64,000 nucleotides of DNA. Source: Agrilactobacillus composti DSM 18527 = JCM 14202. GTDB lineage: Bacteria; Bacillota; Bacilli; Lactobacillales; Lactobacillaceae. This document shows positions 26,502-34,579 of this stretch, one piece after another. Made by a program: the position numbers and the translations under genes. The stretch spans positions 99,464 through 163,463 of the forward strand of contig NZ_AZGA01000088.1 of NCBI RefSeq assembly GCF_001436375.1. Direction: 5' to 3'. The notes below the pieces were generated by a model. The model did not search any database. It saw only the letters and a program-made list of their open reading frames with translations, and had not been told where the DNA came from. The stretch's first letter is position 1. The number at the start of each line of letters is the position of its first letter.

Positions 26502-26536
26502 ATTATAGCATATTTAGTTGCAATTACAACAGTTGT
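26502..26536 (-). promoter_or_regulatory. marR promoter with palindromic operator
   Basis: TTGTAA (26529-26524), 16 bases, TATAAT (26507-26502) on the minus strand. The perfect palindrome ACAACAGTTGT (26526-26536) covers the -35, a natural MarR autorepression site. Confidence 0.6.
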
Positions 26537-26551
26537 ATTTTAAACAATATA

Positions 26552-26582
26552 TTTCAAAAAAAACCTCGCCATTTAGCGAGGT
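26552..26582 (-). terminator. Terminator of the YczE-like gene
   Basis: The hairpin CCTCGC/GCGAGG (26564-26581) is followed by eight T on the minus strand, after the stop at 26592. Confidence 0.88.
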
Positions 26583-26591
26583 ACTGGTTGA

Positions 26592-27281
26592 TTATTGATG
26601 TTTTGCGGTCATGAGCTTATCTAAGCCCTGGTGCTTCAAGGTCTTAAAGACGTGTCGATCGGCCCAGCCTACCAAACTGCCTTGGAACAACAAAGAAAAA
26701 ATGGTCCCGATGTTGATGGCATAAATCCGATGTGAAATGAAAATAGCGATCAAAGACATAGTCACCGGTGGGATAAAGCTTACCCACATGGCGATAGGGG
26801 CGTTGCCTTTGAAGAATTTAAAGCGAATGATCTGCATGAAATCATCTAAGGGATGTAACAAGATGTTTACCCGTTGATAAATGGATACTGCCGTGGCGAT
26901 CATCACGATACCAAATAGGTCTAAAACAATGCGCAGGACCAAGGGCAGGTTATCTAAATGCCACTGATTGAACATCGTAGCGGAATACCCCACTAAAATA
27001 CTAAAGGGGATCATGAAGACAAGGTTATTGATGGCTCGGCGCCACTGGATGCCCCCTAATAAAATCATGTTGACGATAATTGCGATAAAGCCAATGAGCA
27101 TTAAGAGTAACTTTAAATCGCCCCCCACTAAATGACTCAAGTTAACCGCTGAGGCCGTCCATAACGCACTCCCTAAGTTGAGACTAACGGTAATACCATT
27201 ACCCAAGGCATTTAAAGTAATTGAGATGATCAGATAAATGGCACTTTGTGTGCCGGTGAGACGATGTTGCTTGCTTGCCAT
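26592..27281 (-). CDS. YczE/YyaS-type membrane protein
   Basis: A 229-residue protein with five or six hydrophobic helices. It resembles the YczE family (SITLNALGNGITVSLNLGSALWTA...NLSHLVGG; HPLDDFMQIIRFKFFKG). The family role is not well defined; B. subtilis YczE influences antibiotic synthesis. ATG with GGGAG upstream. It is monocistronic by its terminator and by the 84-base gap to the fucosidase operon. Confidence 0.78.
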   Translation of the reverse strand: MASKQHRLTGTQSAIYLIISITLNALGNGITVSLNLGSALWTASAVNLSHLVGGDLKLLLMLIGFIAIIVNMILLGGIQWRRAINNLVFMIPFSILVGYSATMFNQWHLDNLPLVLRIVLDLFGIVMIATAVSIYQRVNILLHPLDDFMQIIRFKFFKGNAPIAMWVSFIPPVTMSLIAIFISHRIYAINIGTIFSLLFQGSLVGWADRHVFKTLKHQGLDKLMTAKHQ

Positions 27282-27365
27282 AATGCACTCCCTATTTTGT
27301 CATTCAGTTCACCATACAATATTATGGCCAAAAAGGAAAGTTGAAAAGTCAATTATGACTTATGT

Positions 27366-28502
27366 TCAGCGCTTTTGGGCCAGTTCTTTTAATATTTGCA
27401 GCTGATAGGCGGGAATCGTGCCATTTTGATCGGGTCCAACATTTAGTAGTAAGCGGCCGTTTTGGGGGACGGCTTGAGCGATGATTTGGTGGACTTCAGC
27501 GGGGGTAATGTAGTCTTCTGGCCGGCTGAATTGATTATAACCAAAGGATTTGTCCATGCCCCGACAAATTTCAAAATAAGTTTGTTTGTCAGGCCAGTCT
27601 TGCAAATTATACTCTAAGGTACGGTAGTCATAGTATTTGGCCTTGGGGATAGTATTTTGTTGATTGCGGCGATGATTGACCACGTTGGCAACGAGGTTAA
27701 ATAAAGCCCGCATCGGGGGGTGGCGTAAGATATTGGGAAATTGTCCCCAGCGATCATTGACCATGCCATCGGGTACTACCTGGTAATAATAATCAAATAG
27801 CGCCGGTAAGCGGGTATCCGCGGGATAACCAATATCGCTCCATAAAATATCGGGGTGATAGCGCTCGATCAGTTCTAACCAGTGGTTGTAACAGTAGTCC
27901 ATATAGGCTTTGGTGTTATTGTTACCCAGTAGTAAATCGGCGCCATTGCGGATGGGTTTATTGGTGAAGGTCCAATCCAATAAGGAAGAGTAGTACACGC
28001 CAAAGCGCAGGCCTGCCTGGCGACATGCTTTAGCCAGTGCGCCTACAAAATCAAAATCTAATTGGTAATCGGCGATGTTGGGATTGGTTTGCTGACTATT
28101 AAATAATAAAAACCCGTCGTGGTGTTTGGTGACCAGGACCACATATTTGGCACCGGCTTTGACAAAAGCCTGGGCCCAAGCACTTGGATCCACCTGACGG
28201 GCAGATTTTTTAAAGGTTTGCGCAAATTGGCTGTAGGGTTGATTGCCATAATGGTCATGGTGATATTGATAAGCCGCTGTTCCTTTGATTTGAATCGAGT
28301 TGGCATACCATTCAGCATAAGGCGTGTGTTCATAGAGGTAACGGATCGATTGGTGTTTCACCAGTTTGCCAAAGTCTTCAGTTGCCACGGGGGCAAAGGC
28401 TGGGACACTATATAAACCCCAGTGAATGAAGATGCCAAAGTCGGCTTGTTTAAACCAGGCAGGTGGTTGGTGCCGGTGAATATTGACGTTTGATTCAGAC
28501 AT
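27366..28502 (-). CDS. GH29 alpha-L-fucosidase, intracellular
   Basis: A 378-residue glycosidase. WFKQADFGIFIHWGLYSVPAFAP, VLVTKHHDGFLLF and FGVYYSSLLDW are GH29 landmarks, and D223 in DILWSDIGYP is the expected nucleophile. There is no signal peptide. ATG 28502 is chosen with GGAGG 8 bases upstream. It is the last gene of an operon with a GPH symporter and a GH3 enzyme, so it probably trims imported fucosylated oligosaccharides or related plant glycans. Confidence 0.9.
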   Translation of the reverse strand: MSESNVNIHRHQPPAWFKQADFGIFIHWGLYSVPAFAPVATEDFGKLVKHQSIRYLYEHTPYAEWYANSIQIKGTAAYQYHHDHYGNQPYSQFAQTFKKSARQVDPSAWAQAFVKAGAKYVVLVTKHHDGFLLFNSQQTNPNIADYQLDFDFVGALAKACRQAGLRFGVYYSSLLDWTFTNKPIRNGADLLLGNNNTKAYMDYCYNHWLELIERYHPDILWSDIGYPADTRLPALFDYYYQVVPDGMVNDRWGQFPNILRHPPMRALFNLVANVVNHRRNQQNTIPKAKYYDYRTLEYNLQDWPDKQTYFEICRGMDKSFGYNQFSRPEDYITPAEVHQIIAQAVPQNGRLLLNVGPDQNGTIPAYQLQILKELAQKR

Positions 28503-28520
28503 ACAAAAGACCTCCAAGGA

Positions 28521-29951
28521 TTAATAAGACCGCGATAAAGTTTCTTTGGCTTCAGCCAACGTTATTTCATTGGCGTTAAAACGAGCCATGATTTGGACAT
28601 CGTGGTCATTCAATTTATAAAAGCTATAGGGGATCAAAGCTAGCAAAACACCGATGACGGGGATCAAAGTCGCTGTGAACCAAAGGCCCTGCAACGCTTG
28701 GGGTGTTTGGGTGATATGCAGCGCTTTGAGGGCGGCAAAACTGTTGGCTTTAATGGTGATCCAGCCAAACAAACCTAAGATGAATAACCCCAAGGGTTGG
28801 GCCAAAGAGGTCAACTTGGCAGCAAATGATTGAAAGGCAAAGGCAACACCCCGGGCATCTACACCAGTTTTGAAGCGGCCGTATTCAACGATATCAGGGG
28901 TGAAAGTGAGATTTAAGGTGAACATAAAACCTTGGGGGATGGACCGTAACACCACCAAAGTGACATACAACCACACTTTTTGATAACCGCCAAGCCAAAC
29001 TGCGAGGCCAAATAGGACAAATAAAACGTTACTCCAATAAAATAGTTTAAATTTATCAATTTTATTTAATATTTTCTGAATTAACAATGAAATAACGACC
29101 ATGGGCAACGCTGACATGACAAGCATGAAGGTACTGAAAAGGGCACTGCCAAATAAATAATAAGAAACGAATAAATCGATTGCTGCGTTGGTCATGAAAA
29201 TACCAGAAAGAATATAACCGGAATAATATAGAAATAGATATTTATTGTCTCTAAGATATTTAAACATTCTAGAAACTGTATAACTCTCTTCACTGGATTG
29301 AACTTTGATGCGTTCATGGCCCTTCAAAGCAATCGGGAGCATGGCCAAAATGACAAAAATCACCACAATAATTGCTGTGAGGCCAAATGACAAGCCTACC
29401 CGCTCGCTCACAAGAAAAGTAGTCAACATCGAGGTGATAAAGGCGCCTGCTAAAGCATAAATTCTAGCAATAGACAAAATACTATTGCGTTCCACTAGAT
29501 TGGTGGTTAAGGCAGTGGCCAGGTTATAGATTGGGATATCGCTTAGGGTATACGCAGCATCCAAAAGTAAGTACGCAACAATAAACCAAGCTAATTTGGT
29601 ACCGGTGTTCAAACCGCTGGGGATGAGATAAATGAATAGGGTTGTCAAGGGAATTAACCCCAACGTCATGCGGATCCAAGGCATGCTTTTATTGCCACTT
29701 TTGAACTTTACCTTGTCAAAAATAATACCGAAGATGGTATCATTCACGGAATCCCATAGTTTAACGGCTACCATGGCCAGGGCAATCTTGTCCAAGTCGA
29801 CTCCCACCATCATCATATAAGTGGTTAAAAATCCCCCTAGCATGGTATACGACATGCTTTGACCCAAGAAATAAAACCAATAATTCAGTCGTTCGCCCCG
29901 GGTCGTCATAGTTGGCAATGGCGCTTGTGGCTTTGTCACTTTATCTGTCAT
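28521..29951 (-). CDS. GPH-family sugar:cation symporter
   Basis: A 476-residue protein with 12 predicted helices and MFS_2 signatures (GERLNYWFYFLGQSMSYTMLGGFLTTYMM; VKLWDSVNDTIFGIIFDKV). GPH porters import glycosides with Na+ or H+. ATG 29951 with GGAGG 9 bases upstream is preferred over the earlier in-frame codon, which falls in the GH3 3' end. Set between two glycosidases, it is the likely importer of their substrate. Confidence 0.88.
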   Translation of the reverse strand: MTDKVTKPQAPLPTMTTRGERLNYWFYFLGQSMSYTMLGGFLTTYMMMVGVDLDKIALAMVAVKLWDSVNDTIFGIIFDKVKFKSGNKSMPWIRMTLGLIPLTTLFIYLIPSGLNTGTKLAWFIVAYLLLDAAYTLSDIPIYNLATALTTNLVERNSILSIARIYALAGAFITSMLTTFLVSERVGLSFGLTAIIVVIFVILAMLPIALKGHERIKVQSSEESYTVSRMFKYLRDNKYLFLYYSGYILSGIFMTNAAIDLFVSYYLFGSALFSTFMLVMSALPMVVISLLIQKILNKIDKFKLFYWSNVLFVLFGLAVWLGGYQKVWLYVTLVVLRSIPQGFMFTLNLTFTPDIVEYGRFKTGVDARGVAFAFQSFAAKLTSLAQPLGLFILGLFGWITIKANSFAALKALHITQTPQALQGLWFTATLIPVIGVLLALIPYSFYKLNDHDVQIMARFNANEITLAEAKETLSRSY

Positions 29952-29971
29952 GAAAATTGGCCTCCAAATCG

Positions 29972-32362
29972 TTATTTTCCAACCAATGCCCGCCAATAGT
30001 TGTGATTGGCCAAAGCGACTAAACGCTTAAGCATGGGTAGACTGAATTGGCCTTGGGTTTGCTGGGATAAGCGGATCAAAGGTGTATCTAAAATAATTTT
30101 ATCCATAAATTGGGCTTCTGAGCCCTTAGGATCAGCCAGATCTTTAGTTTGGTAATGGCGGATAAGGTTGGTGATTTGGCGTACGGGTAGCGAACCTTTA
30201 GATAGTTCTCTGGGGGTATTCATAGCTGTAAAAGCACCGACTGGGGTGGCCAGCATCGGTTTTGCCCGCAAGCCACTGAGTAATTCAAAATCGGTGGCGT
30301 TTGGATAACCTACAGGTGTGATATACCACTGGGGTAATGCTTGCGTGCGGACTGAGGTAGCACCATCTAACGTCACAACGGTTTCTAACGGTAAGTTCCG
30401 CGAACTGGTCCCTACGTACAAGCGCCGTGAGCCTTTGGGCAGGCGCCATTGCTCTAAGTCAGGATCCCACTGCATGAAGGCTTGGGCTGGCAAGGTGAAG
30501 GTGACTGTTTTAGTTTCACCAGGGGCAAGTGGCACTTTTTGAAAGGCTTTCAAGGCCGTCAAAGGCGTCAAAGGTGCTTTGGGGTCGGCGCCCACATAAA
30601 CTTGGACCACCTCTTGGCCAGCGATTGGGCCTGTGTTGGTCAGGGCCACGCTGAGGGTAAGCTGCTGACCAGGGGCAATGTGGGTCGTGTCACGCTGCAG
30701 TTGCGCCAATTTGAAAGTGGTATAGCTTAACCCAAAACCAAAGGGAAAGTTAACAGCCACATTGGCCTTGTCATAATAGCGATAACCCACATAAAGACTT
30801 TCTTCATAGGCGACCGAACGGGTATTATGGTCATAGGTTTGCGCAGAAGGGACATCTTTATAAGCAATCGGATAGGTCTCAGCCAATTTACCACTGGGAT
30901 TGACCTGGCCATTTAAAATACGTGCGCAGGCCTTACCCACATTTTCACCGTTTAAGTAAAGATTTAATAGTCCTTTAGTTTGGTCTAACCAAGGGAGTGT
31001 GACTGGTGCGCCAGCCACCAATAAAATGATGAGGTTGGGATTGACCTGGGCTAATTGGTCGACCAGGTCGTTTTGATTTGCGGGCAAGTCTAAACTTGTT
31101 CGATCAAAGCCTTCTGATTCCGCCACTTCCGGCAAGCCCAATACTAAAATGACTTTGTCAGCTTCTTGGGCGCTTTGACGGGCCGCCGCTGCTAAAGCGG
31201 TGGTTTGCTGGTTATCAAACCGGTAACCGACTTGATAATTGAACTGAATATTTTCTGATTTTAAACCAGCAATAATACTAATGGCCGCCGGTGGATTGAT
31301 ATGTGAAGAACCGGCACCTTGATAGCGGGTATGTTGGGCCATTTCACCCACTACCAATAATTTATCGGTTGGCTGTAGGGGTAAAATATGGGCCGTGTTT
31401 TTTAAGAGAACAATGCTATTTTCAGCTATTTTTTGCGCCAGGGTGGCATTTTGGGTAAGTAATACTGAACGATCACCCTCAAATTTGGGTCGTGGTTGTC
31501 GGGCTAAAGTAATCACGTGGCGAGCAGCCCGATCCAATGCCTGTGCAGACAACTCACCTGTTTTAAGATCGGCCAGGGCTGCCTGATCAAACATGTGCTG
31601 ACTGCTTGGCATCTCTAGATCTGTACCGGCATTGATTGCTTTAACTTTGTTATTTAATGCGCCCCAGTCGGTGATAACGGCCCCCTTAAAGCCCCATTGG
31701 CGTCGGAGTACTTCTGTTAATAAGTAATAGTTGTCACTGGCATAAGTACCATTGATTTTATTGTAGGCACACATGATACTTTCAGGTTGACTTTGTTCAA
31801 CTGCGATGCGAAAGGCTTCTAAGTAAAGTTCATGTAAGGCAACCGGGTCAACGAGTGAGTCAGATAATAAGCGGTCATTTTCTTGATTGTTACAAGCAAA
31901 ATGTTTTAAGCACGCTGCGATACCTTGATCTTGGAGACCATTTATCCAAGACGCCCCTAATTGTCCAGCTAAATAAGGATCTTCTGAAAAATATTCAAAA
32001 TTACGACCGCAAAGCGGATTGCGTTTGATATTTACCCCAGGGCCCAGGACCATGTCCACTTGGCAGCTTTGAGCTTCTTTGGCGATGCCTTGACCCATTT
32101 GATAAAGCAAATCCAGGTCCCATGTGCAAGCTGATGCGCTGGCCGTGGGGAAACTGGTGCTCGGCACGCTTTTATTGAGACCTAAATGATCACCAGCCTG
32201 CGCTTGATAGCGCAGGCCATGGGGGCCATCACTCATGCGAAAACTAGGGATGTTGTGTGGGTATAGCGGTTCTGATGACCAAAAATCATGGCCGGAAGTT
32301 AGTGTCATTTTTTCTTGTGGTGACAGGTTTCTTAAAGTTGTTTTGATGTCGTTCATCATCAT
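29972..32362 (-). CDS. GH3 beta-glucosidase/beta-xylosidase-type enzyme
   Basis: A 796-residue intracellular GH3 enzyme. It has a TIM barrel with FRMSDGPHGLR, KHFACNNQE and nucleophile D232 in AVITDWGALNNK, then an alpha/beta sandwich, then a C-terminal fibronectin III-like domain (PFGFGLSYTTFKL...GQEVVQVYVG). It hydrolyses terminal beta-glycosides; gluco- or xylo-specificity is not certain. Three ATG codons in a row begin the gene; the third is best spaced from AAGGGGG. It is first in the operon with the GPH porter and GH29. Confidence 0.92.
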   Translation of the reverse strand: MMMNDIKTTLRNLSPQEKMTLTSGHDFWSSEPLYPHNIPSFRMSDGPHGLRYQAQAGDHLGLNKSVPSTSFPTASASACTWDLDLLYQMGQGIAKEAQSCQVDMVLGPGVNIKRNPLCGRNFEYFSEDPYLAGQLGASWINGLQDQGIAACLKHFACNNQENDRLLSDSLVDPVALHELYLEAFRIAVEQSQPESIMCAYNKINGTYASDNYYLLTEVLRRQWGFKGAVITDWGALNNKVKAINAGTDLEMPSSQHMFDQAALADLKTGELSAQALDRAARHVITLARQPRPKFEGDRSVLLTQNATLAQKIAENSIVLLKNTAHILPLQPTDKLLVVGEMAQHTRYQGAGSSHINPPAAISIIAGLKSENIQFNYQVGYRFDNQQTTALAAAARQSAQEADKVILVLGLPEVAESEGFDRTSLDLPANQNDLVDQLAQVNPNLIILLVAGAPVTLPWLDQTKGLLNLYLNGENVGKACARILNGQVNPSGKLAETYPIAYKDVPSAQTYDHNTRSVAYEESLYVGYRYYDKANVAVNFPFGFGLSYTTFKLAQLQRDTTHIAPGQQLTLSVALTNTGPIAGQEVVQVYVGADPKAPLTPLTALKAFQKVPLAPGETKTVTFTLPAQAFMQWDPDLEQWRLPKGSRRLYVGTSSRNLPLETVVTLDGATSVRTQALPQWYITPVGYPNATDFELLSGLRAKPMLATPVGAFTAMNTPRELSKGSLPVRQITNLIRHYQTKDLADPKGSEAQFMDKIILDTPLIRLSQQTQGQFSLPMLKRLVALANHNYWRALVGK

Positions 32363-32392
32363 GCCCCCTTATTAGGATTAATTACTATATTT

Positions 32393-32421
32393 AGTATATG
32401 TGTTCTAGGCCTGGCAATCAA
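32393..32421 (-). promoter_or_regulatory. Promoter of the GH3-GPH-GH29 operon
   Basis: TTGATT (32421-32416), 17 bases, TATACT (32398-32393) lies about 31 bases before the GH3 start. No clear cre site overlaps it. Confidence 0.6.
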
Positions 32422-32802
32422 TTACGGCGTATTCAAAGAAATAATAGTCGGGCTAAAACCAGTTTAGATTACATAACATTTTTATAACGAAGTTGTGTTG
32501 GATTGATTAACGCGAAAAAACAGGAAATAAAGTTATAATTAATGCCTTTTTTACAAATGAGGTTGCTTTTCTCATAAAAACGCATTCGTTAAATTATCCA
32601 AAACTACAAAAACAAAACACAAAAATGAAAAAAATTCACTCTAAAAAGAGCTACAATACATGTAATTTCGGAAAAATGTGTTATAATTTTTTCAAAATTA
32701 GAGAAATCTAATTTATGTAACATCATATGTAAGTATTTTCTCATCTGTTGGGAAAATGGTTGTTGCTGGTAGGATCATTGAATTTGTTTGGGAGTGAATT
32801 GC
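32422..32802 (+). promoter_or_regulatory. AT-rich gap with permease promoter
   Basis: A strongly AT-rich stretch without a gene. An extended -10 TGTTATAAT (32679-32687) lies 116 bases before the permease start. The long leader (about 108 bases) contains no recognised riboswitch. Confidence 0.45.
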
Positions 32803-34188
32803 ATGGAACAAAGTTCGCAAAGTGCCACTGGTGTCATGAAACATACCACTAAAGTTGCTTTAAAGCGTGATCTTGGTTTATGGTCGGCCTTGGCTTTGGT
32901 CATTGGGACTATCATCGGATCCGGAATATTTTTCAAACAAGCTTCTGTATTAGACGCCGCGGGCGGGACGACCATGGCCTTGGGTGCTTGGTTGTTGGGT
33001 GGGATCATCACTTTAACTTCAGGATTGTCCATTGCTGAAATCGGCTCACAAATGCCTGAAACTGGTGGGCTCTATCATTACATGGAAAACATGTACAACA
33101 AGTTCTGGGGCTTTTTATCTGGCTGGATGCAAATCATCGTTTACGGTCCTTCAATGATCGCTTCGTTGGCCTTATATCTTGGCGTTTTAGTAACAGATTT
33201 CTTTGGTATTGGCAATAAGTGGCTAGTTCCCGTTGGCCTAATTGCCATTGCTTTCATCGGTTTGATCAATTTCTTATCTAATCGCTTTGGAGCATCAATT
33301 GCCATCATTATTACTTTATGTAAGTTGGTCCCAATTACCATGATCATCGTTTTTGGATTATTCTTCGGTAATGGGAACGCCTTTGGTCAAAGCGTCCAAC
33401 ACATCACCAGCCAAGCCGGCAGTGGCTTTGGCGTTGCTGTATTGGCGACTTTGTTTGCCTATGATGGCTGGGTCCTCGTTGCAAATATGGGTGGGGAAAT
33501 TAAAAATCCCAAAAAGATGTTACCCAAAGCCATTGGCCTAGGTATTTTATTAGTATCGGTCATCTACTTATTGGTGACTTTTGGCATTTATCGGGTCATG
33601 CCCGCTGCTGAAATTCACCGGCTGGGCCAAAATGCCACCCCTGCCTTTGCAAAATTGGCTTTCGGGGGTCTTGGCGGTAAAATTTTAAATATCGGGATCA
33701 TTATTTCGATTCTAGGCTGTATGAACGGTAAAATCATGACGTTTCCCCGGATCATGTGGAAGATGGCTGATAACAAGGAATTGCCATTTTCTGATAAATT
33801 AGCTTATATCAATAAAAAGACGCTATCACCCATTTATGCCATTGTGACGGTGTTAGGCATTGCTATGCTATTAGTGCTCTTCGCCAATCCTGATCGCTTA
33901 TCTGATTTATGTATCACAACAGTTTATATTTTCTATGTCATGGCATTTGTGGGCTTGTTCAAATTGCGGCGCCGGGAACAAACAACGGCGCAAATTGACA
34001 AACAAAGTTTTCGCGTACCGTTTTATCCACTGACGCCAATTATTGCTATCTTAGGTGCCGGTTTTGTCATTTTTAGTGAGGTCATTAATGACCCCATGGG
34101 TATCTTGTTCAGTATTATTATCGTCGCTTCTGGGATTCCGATTTATTATTATTTCAAAAAGAAACACGCACAACCCGTGGCCCACTAG
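32803..34188 (+). CDS. APC-family amino acid permease (LAT/SteT-like)
   Basis: A 461-residue protein with 12 predicted helices. The amino-acid/polyamine/organocation signature is seen in ALALVIGTIIGSGIFFKQASVLDAAGG and AEIGSQMPETGGLYHYMENMYNKFWGFLSGW. It resembles L-type exchangers such as SteT. The substrate is not fixed. ATG 32803 follows GGGAGTG; its TTTGGGAG segment (32787-32794) is complementary over 8 bases to the loop of the small RNAs at 39-40 kb. Confidence 0.87.
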   Translation: MEQSSQSATGVMKHTTKVALKRDLGLWSALALVIGTIIGSGIFFKQASVLDAAGGTTMALGAWLLGGIITLTSGLSIAEIGSQMPETGGLYHYMENMYNKFWGFLSGWMQIIVYGPSMIASLALYLGVLVTDFFGIGNKWLVPVGLIAIAFIGLINFLSNRFGASIAIIITLCKLVPITMIIVFGLFFGNGNAFGQSVQHITSQAGSGFGVAVLATLFAYDGWVLVANMGGEIKNPKKMLPKAIGLGILLVSVIYLLVTFGIYRVMPAAEIHRLGQNATPAFAKLAFGGLGGKILNIGIIISILGCMNGKIMTFPRIMWKMADNKELPFSDKLAYINKKTLSPIYAIVTVLGIAMLLVLFANPDRLSDLCITTVYIFYVMAFVGLFKLRRREQTTAQIDKQSFRVPFYPLTPIIAILGAGFVIFSEVINDPMGILFSIIIVASGIPIYYYFKKKHAQPVAH

Positions 34189-34238
34189 GATTATATACGC
34201 TTGAAAAATTATTTTATTGAAAAAATTCGAAAAAGTTC

Positions 34239-34266
34239 TTGCATTTTCAGAAATTCGGTTTATTAT
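34239..34266 (+). promoter_or_regulatory. Promoter of the leader-peptide attenuator
   Basis: TTGCAT (34239-34244), 16 bases, TATTAT (34261-34266) predicts a start near 34273, giving a 50-base leader before the leader-peptide ATG. Confidence 0.5.
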
Positions 34267-34323
34267 TAGAAACATAATAAACGTATTTGATTAAGGTTAA
34301 CGAAAGATTAGAGGAAGATTATA

Positions 34324-34389
34324 ATGACAAACACCAACGTAAAATTAAATATTTTAATTATCAGCGCCATTATTAAGGATGCGGGCTGA
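34324..34389 (+). CDS. Ile-rich 21-residue leader peptide
   Basis: A short ORF with ATG 34324 behind AGAGGAAG and stop TGA 34387. Residues 8-17 read LNILIISAII: the peptide has five Ile codons (34351, 34357, 34360, 34369, 34372), two Leu and one Val in 21 residues. Such enrichment right before mutually exclusive hairpins and an intrinsic terminator is the hallmark of a ribosome-stalling attenuator for branched-chain amino acids. No other function is likely. Confidence 0.75.
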   Translation: MTNTNVKLNILIISAIIKDAG

Positions 34390-34475
34390 TTTATTAGGAT
34401 GCCCGCATCGAACAATGCGGGCGACGTTGGTAAGTGAAACCAAGGGTCGTCACACGACAGCCCTTGGTTTTTTTC
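34333..34475 (+). promoter_or_regulatory. Leader-peptide transcription attenuator ahead of the MHS transporter
   Basis: Segments seen: A ACCAACGT (34333-34340), B GATGCGGGC (34378-34386), C GCCCGCATC (34401-34409), D ATGCGGGC (34415-34422), A' ACGTTGGT (34424-34431), and terminator AAACCAAGGG/CCCTTGGTTT (34437-34446, 34461-34470) with seven T. B:C and C:D are mutually exclusive; A:A' encloses B:C. A' can instead pair TTGGT with ACCAA of the terminator 5' arm, plus GACG with CGTC: an antiterminator. A ribosome stalled at the Ile codons 34351-34362 would hide A and free A', giving read-through. Confidence 0.72.
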
Positions 34476-34579
34476 ATACCTTTAAGGAGGTGATTCCTAA
34501 CACACATTCACAGCATGTTTCACATTATTTAATTTGTTGAAGAAAACTTTTAAAAGTTGAAAGGGAAGTGTCATGTAAT

